Origin: Methylophilaceae bacterium UBA7525
GTDB lineage: Bacteria; Pseudomonadota; Gammaproteobacteria; Burkholderiales; Methylophilaceae
Assembly: GCA_002479405.1 (NCBI GenBank)
Contig: DLMX01000058.1
Span: 11,550 to 19,703 of the forward strand
Reading direction: 5' to 3'
Length of the DNA: 8,154 bases
A program made the translations under genes and the position numbers. The notes under the pieces were generated by a model. That model was not told the origin of the DNA and did no database searches. It saw only the letters and a program-made list of their open reading frames with translations. Below, piece after piece: positions 6,207 to 8,154 of the stretch. How positions within the stretch are numbered: the first letter of the stretch is position 1; every line of letters starts with the position of its first letter.

Positions 6207-6944
6207 CTAGCGAATTTGTTCGCCTGCGGCTTCAAGAACGAAGCGGATGGCTTCTTCGATAGTCAGCTGGCTGGTTTCCAGCAGCTGTGCATCTTTGCAT
6301 TGTTGCAAGGGGGCGGCGGAGCGTTGACTGTCCCGGGCGTCACGTTGCTGCAAATCATGCAGAATGTCGTGCAGGTTAGCATGCTTTCCTTTTTGTATCA
6401 ACTGCTTATATCTGCGCTCTGCCCTTACTTCGGCACTGGCGGTCAGGAATATTTTGGTCTTCGCATCCGGGAAAACCACGGTGGCCATATCCCGTCCATC
6501 GGCTACCAGCCCGGGCGGGCGGCGGAAACTGTGCTGGAGAGCCAGCAGGGCGGCCCTGAGTTCCGGATGAACCGCGACTTCCGACGCGCCCTTGCCCATC
6601 GCTTCCGAGCGCACCTCGTCGCTGACATCTGCGCCGTTCAACAGAATCTGCTCGTCCTTGAAACGGATATCCAGCGTTGCCGCCATTTCTGCCAGTGCCT
6701 GGGCATCCTGCCAGGAGATATTGCGATTTTTCGCAGCCAGTGCTACCAGCCGGTACAGCGCGCCGGAGTCCAGGTAATGATAGCCCAGCGCCTTGGCGAC
6801 GCCCTGTGCGACAGTCCCCTTGCCTGAAGCAGAGGGGCCGTCGATCGCGATCACCGGGATCAGTGAAGGGGGAAGGGTGAAGGGGGAAGGGTCGCCCTTA
6901 TCCCTTGGCCCTTCACTATCAGTCTTGCGATTGAGATTGGACAT
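6207..6944 (-). CDS. cmk: Cytidylate (CMP/dCMP) kinase, N-terminus uncertain
   Basis: This cytosolic kinase phosphorylates CMP and dCMP with ATP, feeding pyrimidine nucleotide pools. Counting from ATG 6944 (245 residues), it has the P-loop GPSASGKGT (36-44), DSGALYR (59-65), DGRDMATVVFPDA (149-161), an arginine-rich lid region, and RDARDSQR (201-208), all typical of bacterial CMK. The conserved protein begins at about IPVIAIDG (residue 29), so this start adds about 28 residues. Much of that extension is translated from a short repeat-like element (KGDPSPFTLPPS) and does not resemble CMK. Other possible starts are GTG 6854 (215 residues) and the rare CTG 6863 (218 residues). None has a good ribosome-binding site. 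ATG 6944 overlaps the end of aroA by 26 bases, which would allow coupling, and is the only ATG nearby. Gene identity is certain; the start is not. Confidence 0.93.
   Translation of the reverse strand: MSNLNRKTDSEGPRDKGDPSPFTLPPSLIPVIAIDGPSASGKGTVAQGVAKALGYHYLDSGALYRLVALAAKNRNISWQDAQALAEMAATLDIRFKDEQILLNGADVSDEVRSEAMGKGASEVAVHPELRAALLALQHSFRRPPGLVADGRDMATVVFPDAKTKIFLTASAEVRAERRYKQLIQKGKHANLHDILHDLQQRDARDSQRSAAPLQQCKDAQLLETSQLTIEEAIRFVLEAAGEQIR
6862..6917. repeat. Short repeat-like element between aroA and cmk
   Basis: The 56-bp segment is bounded by a perfect 9-bp inverted repeat: AGTGAAGGG (6862-6870) and CCCTTCACT (6909-6917). Inside are two perfect tandem copies of a 14-bp unit, TGAAGGGGGAAGGG (6864-6877 and 6878-6891). 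The remainder has two further CCCTT runs. It starts one base after the aroA stop and ends where the conserved CMK sequence begins. This looks like a small palindromic or REP-type repeat placed in the gene junction. Whether it occurs elsewhere in the genome cannot be seen here. Confidence 0.65.
6868..6891 (+). other. G-quadruplex-type motif on the plus strand
   Basis: Four G-runs of 5, 3, 5 and 3 bases (6868-6872, 6875-6877, 6882-6886, 6889-6891) are separated by loops of 2, 4 and 2 bases. This satisfies the usual G3+N1-7 pattern. It is on the template strand for aroA-cmk transcription, so any effect would be on the DNA; the mRNA is C-rich here. Confidence 0.55.
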
Positions 6945-8154
6945 GAGTGATTTTTGCAAATTGTTCAAAATAGTCCGGAAACGTCTTGGCCACGCAGCCC
7001 GGTTCATTGATGGTGATAGGTACGCCGCCCAAAGCGACCAGCGAGAAACACATTGCCATGCGGTGATCGTCGTAGGTGTCGATGGCGGCATCCGGTGTCA
7101 GTTTTGCCGGCGGTGTGATGGCCAGATAATCCGTGCCTTCCTCCACAATGGCGCCAACCTTGCGCAGTTCCGTGGCCATGGCGCTGAGACGGTCGGTCTC
7201 CTTCACTCGCCAACTGGCGATATTGCGTAGCCGGCTTGGTCCGTCGGCGAACAATGCGGCGGTCGCCAGCGTCATGGCAGCATCGGGAATATGATTGCAG
7301 TCCAGGTCGATCGCTTTCAGTTTGCCGGCAGGCGCGCTGGCTTCTATCCAGTTGTCGCCGTAAGTAATGCTTGCGTCCATCAGTTCCAGTGCTTCGCAGA
7401 AACGGACATCGCCCTGGATGCTGTTTCTGCCGATACCGTAAACCCGTACTGGACCTTTACCGATTGCACCGGCAGCGAGGAAATAGGAAGCGGAAGACGC
7501 ATCACCCTCGACGTGGATATCGCCGGGGCTCTGATAAACGCTGTTGGCCTGAATGCTGAAGCGCTGCCAGCCATCCCGTTGCACGTTGATGCCGAAACGC
7601 TTCATCAGGTTGAGTGTGATCTCGATATAGGGTTTGGAGATCAGTTCACCGATGACTTCGATCTGTGCCGTTTTTCCGGTCAGTGGCAGCGCCATGAGCA
7701 GTGCGGTGAGAAACTGGCTGGAAACATCGCCGCGTATGCGTATTGCCTGACTAACATCAATTTTGGCGGGCGAGATCTTCAGCGGAGGAAAGCCGGTGTT
7801 ACCCAGATATTCGATGTTGGCACCTGCCTGGCGTAGCGCGTCGACCAAGTCGCCTATGGGGCGCTCGTGCATGCGCGGAACGCCGGACAATTTGTAGTCG
7901 CCGCCCATTAGCGCAAGCGCGGCAGTCAGCGGGCGGATGGCAGTGCCTGCATTGCCCATGAACAGCTCGGCCTGCCGGTTGGGGATTTTTCCGGCAGTGC
8001 CTGTGACTCGCCAGTCGTGCTCAGCCGTCTGTTCAAGCGTGATGCCCAGCAGCTTCAGCGCATCCAGCATGCGCTCGGTGTCGTCCGAGGCAAGCAGGGC
8101 GTGAATGTTGGTTGTTCCCTTGGCCAGAGCCGCCAGCAGCAGCGTGCGGTTGGA
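6919..8154 (-). CDS. aroA: 3-phosphoshikimate 1-carboxyvinyltransferase (EPSP synthase), 5' end cut off
   Basis: The frame runs open to the window edge: 411 residues are present and roughly 20-25 N-terminal residues are missing (family about 430). The enzyme joins shikimate-3-phosphate and PEP to make EPSP, the sixth step of the shikimate pathway. Visible motifs are SNRTLLLAALAKG at the very edge, FMGNAGTAIRPL (near 7927-7962), RMHERPIGDLVDALRQAGA, RGDVSSQFLTALLMALP, GDASSASYFLAAGA, the PEP-site region VKETDRLSAM (near 7190) and DDHRMAMCFSLVAL (near 7035-7070). The GNAGTAxRP form with Gly, Thr and Pro intact is that of class I, glyphosate-sensitive enzymes. It stops at TGA 6921, 26 bases inside the longest cmk frame. 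GC is about 57-60% in three counted lines, clearly lower than in the genes from lapB leftward. Confidence 0.97.
   Translation of the reverse strand, partial: SNRTLLLAALAKGTTNIHALLASDDTERMLDALKLLGITLEQTAEHDWRVTGTAGKIPNRQAELFMGNAGTAIRPLTAALALMGGDYKLSGVPRMHERPIGDLVDALRQAGANIEYLGNTGFPPLKISPAKIDVSQAIRIRGDVSSQFLTALLMALPLTGKTAQIEVIGELISKPYIEITLNLMKRFGINVQRDGWQRFSIQANSVYQSPGDIHVEGDASSASYFLAAGAIGKGPVRVYGIGRNSIQGDVRFCEALELMDASITYGDNWIEASAPAGKLKAIDLDCNHIPDAAMTLATAALFADGPSRLRNIASWRVKETDRLSAMATELRKVGAIVEEGTDYLAITPPAKLTPDAAIDTYDDHRMAMCFSLVALGGVPITINEPGCVAKTFPDYFEQFAKITHVQSQSQD

Noticed and set aside
1..8154. Search for CRISPR arrays, tRNA or rRNA genes, transposases, toxin-antitoxin pairs, phage genes or a novel defence system
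   Set aside because: No regularly spaced repeats, no RNA gene folds and no protein of these types were recognised; nearly all of the window is filled by eight known-type genes.

Overview
This window looks like a chromosomal housekeeping segment from a betaproteobacterium. All recognisable genes lie on the minus strand. Read in the direction of transcription (right to left), the order is aroA (5' end cut off) - cmk - rpsA - ihfB - lapA - lapB - cysM - a secreted YdbH/AsmA-like protein (3' end cut off). The betaproteobacterial call rests on the style of the proteins: the CMK P-loop context AIDGPSASGKGT, the ribosomal protein S1 tail NLGALLKAKLNEQKQ, the IhfB sequence, and lapA-lapB following ihfB. 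The order or family (Rhodocyclales- or Nitrosomonadales-like) cannot be settled by eye.

Right part (about 6200-8154): aroA and cmk, the usual shikimate/nucleotide pair ahead of rpsA. A short repeat-like element with 9-bp inverted ends and two perfect 14-bp tandem units sits exactly between the aroA stop and the conserved start of CMK, leaving the cmk start ambiguous. Middle (about 4000-6200): an AT-rich spacer with a perfect 11-bp palindrome overlapping a possible rpsA promoter, then rpsA with six S1 domains, then ihfB, closed by a textbook intrinsic terminator. Left part (1-4000): lapA-lapB, which control LPS amount at the inner membrane, then cysM (cysteine synthesis), then a large exported protein starting 4 bases after the cysM stop.

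The most notable large-scale signal is a change in base composition inside rpsA. Hand-counted 60-base lines give 65-75% GC on the left and in the 3' part of rpsA, against 52-60% in the 5' part of rpsA, cmk and aroA, with a matching change in codon choice. This could be a recombination or transfer boundary, or a chimeric assembly joined through a highly conserved gene. No evidence of a defence system, CRISPR array, tRNA, rRNA, transposase or other new multi-gene system was found. The gene content is ordinary; the intergenic details are what merit checking.
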